Source of the DNA: Gammaproteobacteria bacterium
GTDB taxonomy: Bacteria > Pseudomonadota > Gammaproteobacteria > JAKEHO01
Direction of reading: 5' to 3'
NCBI GenBank assembly: GCA_022614965.1
Contig: JAKEHO010000030.1
Location: 1 to 46,399 of the forward strand
DNA length: 46,399 bases
The translations under genes were made by a program, and so were the position numbers. Under the pieces are notes generated by a model. It searched no databases. It was not told where the DNA came from and was given only the letters and a program-made list of their open reading frames with translations. Positions 1 through 7,474 of this stretch are shown here, piece after piece. The first letter of the stretch is position 1. Each line of letters begins with the position of its first letter.

Positions 1-49
<49 letters not shown>

Positions 50-63
50 AAAGGGAGCGCAGG

Positions 64-92
64 ACTCTACGATACACCCTACTACCTGTCAA
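64..92 (-). promoter_or_regulatory. sigma-70 promoter for tRNA-Ala
   Basis: On the minus strand a perfect TTGACA (-35, 87-92) is followed after 17 bases by TAGAGT (-10, 64-69), 15 bp before the tRNA 5' end at 49. The -35 box overlaps the gltX stop codon, so the tRNA can be transcribed independently of gltX. Confidence 0.75.
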
Positions 93-1501
93 GATAAGCG
101 GTTATCACGAATATAGGCGAGCGCTGCATCGATCCGCCTTAGCACCCGATCCTTTCCCACCAGCTCAACTGTCACATCAATCGGCGGTGAGACAGCCCCT
201 CCACTGAGCGCGACACGCAAGGGTTGAGCGATGTCGCCCAACTCCATAGCAAGCTGCTTTGCAACACCGTTGATCGCCGTGTGAATTGCCTCCGCTGTCC
301 ATTTATTCAAAACGGCAAATCGCTCACGCAACAGAGTTAGCGGCTCCAGTGTCTCGGGCTTTAAGTACTTGGCGGCGGCCTTTGCCTCATAACCGTCCGG
401 CTCACGGTAAAAAAACGTGCTGTTCCTCGCCATTTCCTCCAGCGTCTTTGCCCGCTCCCGCTGCGCTTTCACGACTTCAGTTACCGGCGGACCATTGTCG
501 ACATCCAAGCCGAGCTTCTTGAGATGGACATGCAACCTGTCAGCGACATCCGCAACCGCGTTGCTCTTTAAATAATACTGATTCAACCAAAGCAATTTTT
601 CCTGATTAAACGTCGCCGCCGATTTGTTGACCTCATGGAGATCGAATTTTTCAATCAGTTCGTCTATGGAAAATACCTCCTCGTCGCCGTGGGACCAACC
701 CAATCTCACGAGGTAATTCAAGAGCGCCTCGGGTAGATAGCCCTTTTCCCGATACTCCAGGACGCTAACTGCGCCATGACGCTTGGAGAGCCGTTTGCCG
801 TCAGAGCCGAGAATCATGGGGACATGCGCATAGTGAGGGGGCGTCTCACGCAATGCCTTAAATATATTAATCTGGCGAGGCGTATTATTGAGGTGATCGT
901 CACCCCGAATCACATGGGTGATCTGCATATCCAGATCGTCCACAACCACCGTGAGGTTGTAGGTCGGCGCTCCGTCGGCGCGGGCGATAATGAGATCATC
1001 AAGTTCTCTATTTTGAAAAATCACCTTGCCGCGGATTTGATCATCAACGATCACCTCGCCATCCAACGGATTATTGAAGCGGACAACAGGTTGAACGCCT
1101 TCTGGTGGCCGTCCCGTCCGATCGCGGCAGTGCCCGTCATATCGTGGCTTCTCCTTCCCTGCCAGCTGTTCAGTGCGAAGGCTCTCAAGCCGGTCTTTCG
1201 AACAATAACAGCGGTACGCATCGTTTTGATCGAGCAAGGTTTGAATCACCTCGCGATAGCGCTCAAAGCGTCGCGATTGATAATAGGGCCCCTCGTCATA
1301 GGGAAGGCCCAACCAGTCCATTCCTTCCAGGATGGCTTTGATGGCGTCCTCAGTTGAACGCTCCCGATCGGTATCCTCAATGCGCAATATAAATACGCCC
1401 TTATATTTCCGCGCATAGAGCCATGAAAACAATGCCGTGCGAGCGCCGCCGATGTGAAGATACCCCGTAGGGCTGGGGGCAAAGCGGGTGCGTATCGACA
1501 T
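89..1501 (-). CDS. gltX: Glutamyl-tRNA synthetase
   Basis: Charges tRNA-Glu with glutamate in the cytoplasm. The 470-residue length is typical for the bacterial enzyme. The class I HIGH-type signature PSPTGYLHIGG lies at 9-19 and the KMSKS equivalent KRLSKRHGA at 236-244, both intact. In the zinc-binding insert Cys98, Cys100 and Cys125 are present, but the fourth ligand of the E. coli enzyme (His127) is Asp here, so zinc may be bound differently or lost. The ATG at 1501 opens directly into the conserved N-terminus. The gene is divergent from tRNA-Val and followed on the same strand by tRNA-Ala. Confidence 0.97.
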   Translation of the reverse strand: MSIRTRFAPSPTGYLHIGGARTALFSWLYARKYKGVFILRIEDTDRERSTEDAIKAILEGMDWLGLPYDEGPYYQSRRFERYREVIQTLLDQNDAYRCYCSKDRLESLRTEQLAGKEKPRYDGHCRDRTGRPPEGVQPVVRFNNPLDGEVIVDDQIRGKVIFQNRELDDLIIARADGAPTYNLTVVVDDLDMQITHVIRGDDHLNNTPRQINIFKALRETPPHYAHVPMILGSDGKRLSKRHGAVSVLEYREKGYLPEALLNYLVRLGWSHGDEEVFSIDELIEKFDLHEVNKSAATFNQEKLLWLNQYYLKSNAVADVADRLHVHLKKLGLDVDNGPPVTEVVKAQRERAKTLEEMARNSTFFYREPDGYEAKAAAKYLKPETLEPLTLLRERFAVLNKWTAEAIHTAINGVAKQLAMELGDIAQPLRVALSGGAVSPPIDVTVELVGKDRVLRRIDAALAYIRDNRLS

Positions 1502-1547
1502 AGGCGATCGAGAATGGGTTGCGTCCGTCCGCGTAAGCTATTCTACC

Positions 1548-1611
1548 AAAACCATTTGAAACGCCGCCGTATTTTATTGACCGGCGGAAACTCTATTCCT
1601 AAAATGGTTTT
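1548..1611. repeat. inverted repeat spanning the gltX/tRNA-Val divergent promoter region
   Basis: AAAACCATTT at 1548-1557 is exactly inverted as AAATGGTTTT at 1602-1611. The right arm covers most of the tRNA-Val -10 box. The pair could be an operator acting on one or both divergent genes, or a chance AT-rich pair; nothing else in the sequence decides. Confidence 0.35.
1577..1605 (+). promoter_or_regulatory. sigma-70 promoter for tRNA-Val
   Basis: TTGACC (1577-1582) and TAAAAT (1600-1605) are separated by exactly 17 bases and lie 16 bp before the tRNA-Val gene. The -10 box lies within the right arm region of a 10-bp inverted repeat (1548-1557 and 1602-1611) in the divergent gltX/tRNA-Val spacer. 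Confidence 0.7.
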
Positions 1612-1621
1612 GACCGATCGT

Positions 1622-1696
1622 GGGCGATTAGCTCAGCGGGAGAGCGCTGCCTTCACACGGCAGAGGTCGTTGGTTCGATCCCAACATCGCCCACCA
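1622..1696 (+). tRNA. tRNA-Val(CAC), CCA encoded
   Basis: The 75-nt gene has acceptor strands GGGCGAT and ATCGCCC, a D-arm, an anticodon stem CTGCC/GGCAG with loop TTCACAC (anticodon CAC, reading valine GUG), a T-arm with the GGTTCGATCC core, and an encoded CCA. Its last 34 bases (1663-1696) recur as a partial copy at 7475-7508, so it is the likely integration target of the island that follows. Confidence 0.96.
1663..1696 (+). repeat. attL-like repeat (3' end of tRNA-Val)
   Basis: The T-arm and acceptor 3' strand of tRNA-Val with CCA. It matches 7475-7508 at 32 of 34 positions in the same orientation. The sequences diverge completely on both sides of the repeat. Confidence 0.65.
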
Positions 1697-1891
1697 TGTA
1701 AATCAAAGAGTTTGAAATCCCGAGCGACGAAATTAGGGTTTTCGGCTGATTATTTGTCACAGCGATGTCACACTCGTTCAAAGACAGTTCGGTGTCTGCT
1801 CATCCAGTCTTCTCCGTCTTCGTTATGCCGCTCATACAACGCCCATTATCACTGTAACCCATCTAGAAAGTTACACCCCCTTTCCCTCGAT

Positions 1892-1926
1892 GCCTGTCCT
1901 GAGCCCTTCGATAGCTCAGGGCAGGC
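1892..1926. repeat. palindromic repeat element (stem-loop)
   Basis: GCCTGTCCTGAG (1892-1903) pairs with CTCAGGGCAGGC (1915-1926) at 11 of 12 positions around an 11-base loop. The motif resembles the dispersed CCTTCGA-containing palindromes common in environmental proteobacterial genomes. It lies about 60 bp past the arsM stop and could end or stabilise that transcript, though no T-run follows. Confidence 0.55.
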
Positions 1927-1986
1927 GTGTCGAAGGAGGAGAGGGCATTCTCTGAATGACTTCTAAGTATCACTGGCTCCGCGCCG

Positions 1987-3105
1987 TCAGCTACAGCAGC
2001 CGGTGCTGCATGAAACGCTGACCACTGCACCTTTGGTTTCGGCAGCCGGTCGTCGTGTGCCGGCAGGGGCACACCACGGCACTGGCTCACGTACGACCGC
2101 TGGCGTTATGCCGATGAACTGTTCAAGATACGGACCTTGGGTCAGCAGGCGGAACGTGCGCTCGCAGACGGCGATACGCGCACCGCGCGCATAGACATGC
2201 CCTTCGTCATCTGTCACCGAGGAGAACGGGCCGCGGTAGATCACGGCGTGTCCGATATCAAGGCAAGGTGTCGCTTCGCCTTTGACGGCCATCAGCGTCA
2301 CCGAGCGGAACTCGATATCATCGATCACCCGCCATGGCTCTTGTGCCCACTGGGCGTAGCAGACGGCGAGGAATCCGGCCTCAGTAAACGCTCTCAGCAG
2401 ATCTTCCTCCTGGAAGGCACCTGAGACACAGCCAGTCCAGAGTTCAGGGTCATCTTTCAGATGCAGCGGCACCGACTCGTCACTCACGATGTCGGAGATG
2501 GCTACGCGCCCGCCTGGCTTCAGCACGCGGTAGAACTCGCGGAACAACTTTGTCTTGTCAGTGTCATTGACGAGATTGAGCACGCAGTTGGAAATCACCA
2601 GATCGACAGAGGCGTCGGCGATGAGCGAGTGACTGCGGCGCTGCTCGGCCTTCCAGACCTCGAAGCGCTGCACGTCTGCAAATTCACGCAAGGGATGCCG
2701 CGCAAGGTAGCGATCTACCGCCTCCAGGTCGAGGGCAAGGTCCTGTATGTAGGCCTTGACAAACCGCACACGGTCGTCACCCAGTTTTCTCGCCATCTCA
2801 CTCTGGTATTTGCGCGCCAGGGCCACCATATCGTCATTCATGTCCACGCCGATCACGCGACCTCGCTCACCGACAAGCTGCGCCGCGAGGTAACAGACCT
2901 TGCCGCCGCCACTGCCGAGATCGAGCACGGTGTCGCCCTCACGCACGTAGCGCGATGGGTCGCCACAGCCGTAGTCTCTTTCGATGATCTCCTGTGGCAG
3001 GAGTTTTAGCAGTTGAGGGTCGTAGCTCACCGGGCAGCACAGTTCTGTCTCGCGCGCCTTGGCGCCTTTGGAATACCGCTCAAGGACAGTTGCTACCACG
3101 TTCAT
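1987..3105 (-). CDS. arsM: Arsenite S-adenosylmethionine methyltransferase (ArsM), arsenosugar-cluster type
   Basis: Predicted to methylate trivalent arsenic using SAM. The 372 residues contain the SAM-binding motif VLDLGSGGGKVCYLA (60-74) and the cysteines expected of ArsM: a Cys23-Cys24 pair near the N-terminus, Cys174 in ISNCVLNL and Cys226 in WTGCVSGA. The latter two correspond to the arsenic-binding cysteines of characterised ArsM proteins. The C-terminus ends in a cysteine-rich tail, CSTGCCS, a possible additional metalloid site. A strong GAGGAGGA Shine-Dalgarno precedes the ATG. It is the last gene of the cluster, 179 bp after arsS, with a palindromic repeat between them. Pairing with ArsS favours arsenosugar precursor synthesis over simple volatilisation. 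A broader SAM methyltransferase role cannot be excluded from sequence. Confidence 0.88.
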   Translation of the reverse strand: MNVVATVLERYSKGAKARETELCCPVSYDPQLLKLLPQEIIERDYGCGDPSRYVREGDTVLDLGSGGGKVCYLAAQLVGERGRVIGVDMNDDMVALARKYQSEMARKLGDDRVRFVKAYIQDLALDLEAVDRYLARHPLREFADVQRFEVWKAEQRRSHSLIADASVDLVISNCVLNLVNDTDKTKLFREFYRVLKPGGRVAISDIVSDESVPLHLKDDPELWTGCVSGAFQEEDLLRAFTEAGFLAVCYAQWAQEPWRVIDDIEFRSVTLMAVKGEATPCLDIGHAVIYRGPFSSVTDDEGHVYARGARIAVCERTFRLLTQGPYLEQFIGITPAVVREPVPWCAPAGTRRPAAETKGAVVSVSCSTGCCS

Positions 3106-3146
3106 CTCTCATTCCTCCTCAGAAACCTATCGTTAAACGCCAGCAT

Positions 3147-3238
3147 CGTCATGCCGGCGTACCCCGTATACCTATGGGGCAGGCGCCGCCATCCGGAAAC
3201 CTATGAATAACTGGATCCCGGCTCTCGCCGGAATGACG
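3147..3238. repeat. 92-bp element with terminal inverted repeats between arsS and arsM
   Basis: CGTCATGCCGGCG at 3147-3159 is inverted at 3226-3238 with 12 of 13 bases matching. The right end also forms a local hairpin (CCGGC-TCTC-GCCGG). The right arm resembles the GGATCCCGGC...GCCGG.ATGACG repeats dispersed in many proteobacterial genomes. It encodes no protein and lies within the arsS-arsM transcript, where it could act as a processing, stability or attenuation site. Confidence 0.65.
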
Positions 3239-3284
3239 ACCTTGCAGCTGAAGTTGCTCATTCATGGCCTCCCTCAAGCGATGT

Positions 3285-4262
3285 CTATACTGTGCTGGCC
3301 GCACGCAGCGCACCACTGCAACCGCTGCCCTGTCCAGCCGTACAGCCGTAGCAGTGATCCGCCACCTGAATCGGATTGCCTTCGAGATCAACACTCACAA
3401 GCTTGGATAGATGCAGGCGCGGCCTCGCGGCCGTGCTAAGCGGTATGCCAAGCATCTGGTTGAAGTCGCAGTCGTACACGTAGCCCAGCCAGTCGACACT
3501 CAATAACGTACGACACATGACCCCTTCCAAATTCGCCTCGTCAAAGGCGTTGCGCAGCAGCTGCATATACGCCTCATGCCCGCCGGTCCTGACCAGCGTA
3601 TGACGAAATCGCGCAATCGGCATATTGGTCAGGGTGTAGAGCCGGTTGAACAGGATCCCGTAGTCCTCGAAGAGACGGCGGCGGTAGTCGGCTTCGAGCC
3701 TTTCCTGAGGCGGCGGTAGCTGTGGTCCCTGCGGGTTGTAGACGAGATTCAGTAACAAACCGGGCCCGGTCTGCCCATACCCCAGCGCGTTCAGCTTGCG
3801 CAAGCCTTCGATGCTGGCGCTGAATACGCCTTTGCCGCGTTGACGATCCACGTTTTGCGGCAGGTAACAAGGCAGCGACGCCGTTACCTCCACCTGCTGC
3901 GTGGCGAGATACTCGGCGAGATCCTCCTGCCCAGGTTGCAGCAGGATAGTAAGGTTGCAGCGATCGATCACATGCACGCCACGACTGCGCGCGATACTCA
4001 CCAGGTAACGAAAATTTGGGTTCAGCTCCGGCGCACCACCGGTGATATCCAGCGTCCGTACTTTCGAAGCCGAAAGGAACGCCAGCACGTCGTCAACGGT
4101 TCCCCTACTCATCTCCTCCGTGCGGTTGGGGCCCGCATCGACATGGCAGTGCACGCAGGCTTGATTGCAGCGGTAGCCCAGGTTGATCTGCAGCGTTTCA
4201 AGCTTCGCCCGCCGCAGCTCTGGAAAATCGGTATGCCTAAAGTAGGCAGGAGTTGCTTGCAT
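3285..4262 (-). CDS. arsS: Arsenosugar biosynthesis radical SAM protein ArsS
   Basis: A radical SAM enzyme of the ArsS type, proposed to transfer a 5'-deoxyadenosyl group to dimethylated arsenic as the first step to arsenosugars. The [4Fe-4S]/SAM motif CNQACVHC lies near residues 32-39 and the SAM-contacting ITGGAPEL segment near 84. A conserved C-terminal cysteine cluster HCYGCTAGQGSGC follows near the end; some family members carry selenocysteine, but this one uses only Cys codons and stops at TAG. The ATG at 4262 is preferred over an in-frame GTG at 4271 because AGGTGA stands six bases before it, giving 325 residues. It starts 22 bp after the PiT gene ends, and arsM follows. Confidence 0.88.
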   Translation of the reverse strand: MQATPAYFRHTDFPELRRAKLETLQINLGYRCNQACVHCHVDAGPNRTEEMSRGTVDDVLAFLSASKVRTLDITGGAPELNPNFRYLVSIARSRGVHVIDRCNLTILLQPGQEDLAEYLATQQVEVTASLPCYLPQNVDRQRGKGVFSASIEGLRKLNALGYGQTGPGLLLNLVYNPQGPQLPPPQERLEADYRRRLFEDYGILFNRLYTLTNMPIARFRHTLVRTGGHEAYMQLLRNAFDEANLEGVMCRTLLSVDWLGYVYDCDFNQMLGIPLSTAARPRLHLSKLVSVDLEGNPIQVADHCYGCTAGQGSGCSGALRAASTV

Positions 4263-4284
4263 CGGCTTCACCTGTTCATTTTCT

Positions 4285-5325
4285 CTAAACCGTGCGCACT
4301 GCGCAGATCGTAATGGCGGAAACCATCGCCGAGAATGGCAGGGTTATCAACCATCCCCAGAGCACATTCATCAGCGCATCAGCGACGGCTGGCTTACCGC
4401 CGCCGCTCAAGCGCACGCCGAGCAACGCGCCGGTGCTGACATGTGTGGTCGAGACGGGCAGCCCGAGTGGTGAGGCCATCAGCACCAGGGCGGAGGTGGC
4501 GGCGTTGGCGACGAACCCACCGGTTGCATCGAGCGACGTGATCCGATGTGCCAGTACATGCAGCACCCGGAAGCCGCCCCAGAGCCCACCGGCCGCCATG
4601 ATCAGCGTGACCGCCGTCATTGACGGTGCAATCATGACAGATTCGGCGCCGGACGCTGACGTGATGGACAGCGACAGCACCAGGAATGCGGCGATCTTGG
4701 GCACATCATTGAGCCCGCGGGCAAAGCTCGTCACCGCGCCGCTGAACCAGTGCAGCACCATCCACAGCCAGGCGCTTTCCTGCAGCGATTGATAGTCTCG
4801 AGGAGACCGATCGCTACGATAGCGTGTGTACACTGCCACGGAACCGCGCACGGTCGGCGCCAGCAGCCCGCAAAGCATCACCGCCAGCAGCGGGCTGATC
4901 AGCAGCGGCACCAACGCCCTGTTGGTCACCGCCGCGAGATGCAGCGTCTGCCAGCCGCCGGTGCTGAGGGCGGCACCAACGAGTCCCCCGAGTAGCGCAT
5001 GGGTGGTTGAAACTGGCAGCGCCAACCGGCTCGCCAGCAACACCCAGCTGGCGGCGCCGACCAGCGAGCCGGCGACAAAAACCAGATCGACGTCGAAGTC
5101 AGGGGCCAGATAACCGTGACTGAAGGCGCTCACCAGCTTGCTGCCCCACAAGATCGCAGCGATTCCGCCGCCTGCAGTCCACACCGTGCCCCACAGCACT
5201 GCCAGCCTGGCGCTGGCAAGCCTGCCGCCGACGAGCGTGGCAACACCCTTGGCTACATCGTTGGCGCCGTTCGCCCAGGCGAGCAAGGCCACCAGTATCC
5301 ACACCCCCGCGAGTTGCTCGTTCAT
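4285..5325 (-). CDS. PiT-family inorganic phosphate transporter
   Basis: A polytopic inner-membrane permease of 346 residues. It shows the duplicated PiT signatures GANDVAKGVAT (about 20-30) and GLNDVPKIAAF in the second half, plus the paired LPVSTTHA and LPVSTTHVSTGALLG motifs. The family moves phosphate with a cation, and PiT carriers commonly admit arsenate as well. It lies between the rSAM-associated glycosyltransferase (15-bp gap) and arsS (22-bp gap), so it probably supplies arsenate or phosphate to the pathway; that role is inference. No clear Shine-Dalgarno is visible before the ATG, which suggests translational coupling. Confidence 0.9.
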   Translation of the reverse strand: MNEQLAGVWILVALLAWANGANDVAKGVATLVGGRLASARLAVLWGTVWTAGGGIAAILWGSKLVSAFSHGYLAPDFDVDLVFVAGSLVGAASWVLLASRLALPVSTTHALLGGLVGAALSTGGWQTLHLAAVTNRALVPLLISPLLAVMLCGLLAPTVRGSVAVYTRYRSDRSPRDYQSLQESAWLWMVLHWFSGAVTSFARGLNDVPKIAAFLVLSLSITSASGAESVMIAPSMTAVTLIMAAGGLWGGFRVLHVLAHRITSLDATGGFVANAATSALVLMASPLGLPVSTTHVSTGALLGVRLSGGGKPAVADALMNVLWGWLITLPFSAMVSAITICAVRTV

Positions 5326-5340
5326 GGCATGTGGAGCGTC

Positions 5341-6018
5341 TCAACGAATGGGCGAGAAAAACACCTTGCCGGCGATCGGCAAGCCCAGTTCGTAACAGGT
5401 GAGGATCAGCGCCACCCGCGCCAGGCTCCGCCAAACGCCCATCTGCTCGAACTTGCGTGAGTCCGTCACCACGTAATCATTGAGCAATACAGGGCGCGTC
5501 GCCTTGCGCAGCTTTTCACAAAACAGCACATCTTCCAGGATCGGTTCTTGCGGAAATCCGCCGAGTTGTTCAAACAATCTGTGGCGCACGAACAGCGCCT
5601 GATCACCGTAAAAGACTTTGGTGAGCCGGCAGCGCAGGTTGTGCATCCAGGAGATGAGCCGCAACCCCCAGTGCTTGCCCGAAAAACGGTGGCGGAATCC
5701 TCCGGCCGCGCAGCTTGCGTCAGCCTCCAATGCATTCAGGCGCTGCAAGGCATCCGCAGGCAGCACTGTGTCCGCGTGCAGAAACAGCAGCCACTCACCG
5801 CACGCAACGCGAGCGCCAGCATTCATCTGTCTGGCCCGGCCGCGCGACGCTGTGAACAAACGCACCCGCGATTCTGCCCTTGCGATGGCGCAAGTCCAGT
5901 CGGAGCTGCCGCCATCGACCACGATCACCTCGTAATCACCGCGTTGTTTGAAGATCTCGCGCAGCGTCGCTGGCAAGGTCTTCTCTTCGTTCAATGTGGG
6001 AATGATTACAGAAATCAT
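5341..6018 (-). CDS. Family 2 glycosyltransferase, rSAM-associated (TIGR04283-like)
   Basis: A 225-residue GT-A fold glycosyltransferase. The N-terminus SVIIPTLNEE with Asp35 in VIVVDGGSSD binds the nucleotide sugar, and ASRGRARQMNAGA followed by LLFLHADT (77-84) is the signature of the short family that accompanies ArsS-type radical SAM proteins. Its ATG overlaps the stop of the ferritin-like gene by four bases (ATGA), implying coupled translation. In this context it may attach or exchange a sugar or aglycone on the arsenic-containing nucleoside, but its acceptor is unknown. No membrane anchor is evident beyond weakly hydrophobic stretches at the C-terminus. Confidence 0.85.
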   Translation of the reverse strand: MISVIIPTLNEEKTLPATLREIFKQRGDYEVIVVDGGSSDWTCAIARAESRVRLFTASRGRARQMNAGARVACGEWLLFLHADTVLPADALQRLNALEADASCAAGGFRHRFSGKHWGLRLISWMHNLRCRLTKVFYGDQALFVRHRLFEQLGGFPQEPILEDVLFCEKLRKATRPVLLNDYVVTDSRKFEQMGVWRSLARVALILTCYELGLPIAGKVFFSPIR

Positions 6019-6653
6019 GCCGGCCTCAACCAGTGCGGAATGCCTTCGTGTAGTCTGTCCCGATACATAGCCGGATCTTCACCAAAGCAGGTAAACAAGT
6101 CAGCAAGCTGTTCCAGTGCCTGATCGGTAACAGCAACATACTCAACCGCTCTGCACTTGAGTGCCTCCACGTCGATATACCCGAGCTGTCGAAGCTCGTG
6201 GAGTTTTCGCAAGCCGAACTGGTGATGGGCGTGCTCCTGGCGGCGTAGTGCCCGGCGTAGTGTCTCCAGACCGAATCCGCGCTCCGTCATCCCAACATCG
6301 ATGCGCTCAAACACCACCTCACCGAACCCCTCCAGAACGATCTGTTGCGCGAACAAGGTCTCGGCCAGATCACGGCGCTCACACGCGTCCTCGACCAGCC
6401 GCTGAAAATGCGCTAGCGGTTGAAACTCCCGTAGTCGGCTGTAACCTCTCGGCGCGATGAACGCCACAGCCTTCTCGAACACCACGCGATGAAAACGCTC
6501 CTGAGCCGCCTGTTGGCGAAAGAAACGCTGCATGTCCGGCCGGTCCGTCAGCGCCAACTGCCGACGTGCGCCTTCCTCCGCCAGCCGCTCGCCGATGCCG
6601 ATGATTTCAAACAGGCGCGCGATGCTTGCGGTTTCGACCGGCTTGATAAACAT
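6015..6653 (-). CDS. Uncharacterised ferritin-like di-iron protein
   Basis: A 212-residue, mostly helical protein I cannot assign to a named family. Its acidic and histidine pattern fits a ferritin-like di-iron four-helix bundle: Glu near 22-27 in helix 1, E52-R-F-H55 in helix 2, Glu108 or Glu112 in helix 3, and E140-H-A-H143 in helix 4. Such proteins include oxygenases, hydroxylases and iron stores. No signal peptide is seen, so it is probably cytoplasmic. It begins six bases after the DUF547 gene and overlaps the glycosyltransferase by four bases, so the three are surely co-expressed. A redox or oxygenation step in the arsenic pathway is inference. Confidence 0.72.
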   Translation of the reverse strand: MFIKPVETASIARLFEIIGIGERLAEEGARRQLALTDRPDMQRFFRQQAAQERFHRVVFEKAVAFIAPRGYSRLREFQPLAHFQRLVEDACERRDLAETLFAQQIVLEGFGEVVFERIDVGMTERGFGLETLRRALRRQEHAHHQFGLRKLHELRQLGYIDVEALKCRAVEYVAVTDQALEQLADLFTCFGEDPAMYRDRLHEGIPHWLRPA

Positions 6654-6659
6654 CGCGCG

Positions 6660-7424
6660 TCAACCCCGACGTGGCGGCAGGCCGTTGAGGTTCCAGTCGT
6701 ACTCCAGGTGCTGCACCTGGTACGACCCATTGTCGAGATCCGCCGCTACACCTGCATTATCGACGTAGTTGGCGATGTAGCGCGGCACAGAACCGGAGTG
6801 TTTCTCGAAATCCTCCTCAAACCATTTGAAGATCATCGACAGTCGCGCGGTTTTGCGATTGGCATCGAACTGGTTGCGCTTCGGATCGTTGATGAACGTT
6901 TGCGCCTGCTCATCAAGCTGTTGATCGAGTCGAGACGGGTCGTATGCCTCCGAGCGCAGCTTCGGGCACGAGCGCGATGCGCAGACAATAGCGAAGTGGA
7001 TACGGGGTTCGTCCAGCGGTCGTATGACGTCGTGCTCCAGATCATAGAGATCGATCTTGCGACCTCCCACCTCATAGTCGTCCGATTTGAAGAAATCGAT
7101 ACGCCCGAAGAAACTGCTCGGCGAGCGGCCTTCGAGAATGCCCTGGATCACCAAAGCGTTATAGGAGTTGATCCAAAACGCTAATTGCTCCTCGCGCGTG
7201 CGCAGAGTATTAGCGTCAAACGTCTTCAGCGTCTTGATGTAATCAGCGAAGCGCTGGTCGCCAGCGATCGCGGGATAATCGACCTGGCCATCAGTCACAT
7301 GCGCTTTCAGCACTTCATCGAACGTTTGATGAACCGAAGCAGCGGCCGCGCAGGTTGTCGTGCCAGCGAGGCCGACCGCAATGGTCAACAGAAGACCTGG
7401 AAGTAAACTTGTAAATGTTTTCAC
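6660..7424 (-). CDS. DUF547 domain protein, exported
   Basis: A 254-residue protein with an N-terminal hydrophobic signal peptide (about residues 1-28, ending in the Ala-rich CAAAAS) and a DUF547 domain. Two hallmark motifs are present: LAFWINSYNALV (81-92) and IHFAIVCASRSCP (142-154), the latter with paired cysteines. The family has no established activity, although its Cys/His pattern suggests a papain-like hydrolase or transglutaminase fold. Translation starts at GTG (7424) behind an AGAGGAG site seven bases upstream. It is the first gene of the island cluster and its product probably acts in the periplasm. DUF547 genes recur beside rSAM/arsenic clusters elsewhere, but the role is unknown. 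Confidence 0.82.
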   Translation of the reverse strand: MKTFTSLLPGLLLTIAVGLAGTTTCAAAASVHQTFDEVLKAHVTDGQVDYPAIAGDQRFADYIKTLKTFDANTLRTREEQLAFWINSYNALVIQGILEGRSPSSFFGRIDFFKSDDYEVGGRKIDLYDLEHDVIRPLDEPRIHFAIVCASRSCPKLRSEAYDPSRLDQQLDEQAQTFINDPKRNQFDANRKTARLSMIFKWFEEDFEKHSGSVPRYIANYVDNAGVAADLDNGSYQVQHLEYDWNLNGLPPRRG

Positions 7425-7474
7425 CGCTACACTCCTCTACCCTTGGGACCAACACTGTCATTAAGACCTTTGAC

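Noticed and set aside
776..1357. Plus-strand open frame of about 190 codons
   Set aside because: It is antisense to gltX and has no recognisable protein features.
3285..3345. Selenocysteine in ArsS
   Set aside because: The C-terminal cluster uses Cys codons and the gene ends at TAG, with no in-frame TGA within the conserved region.
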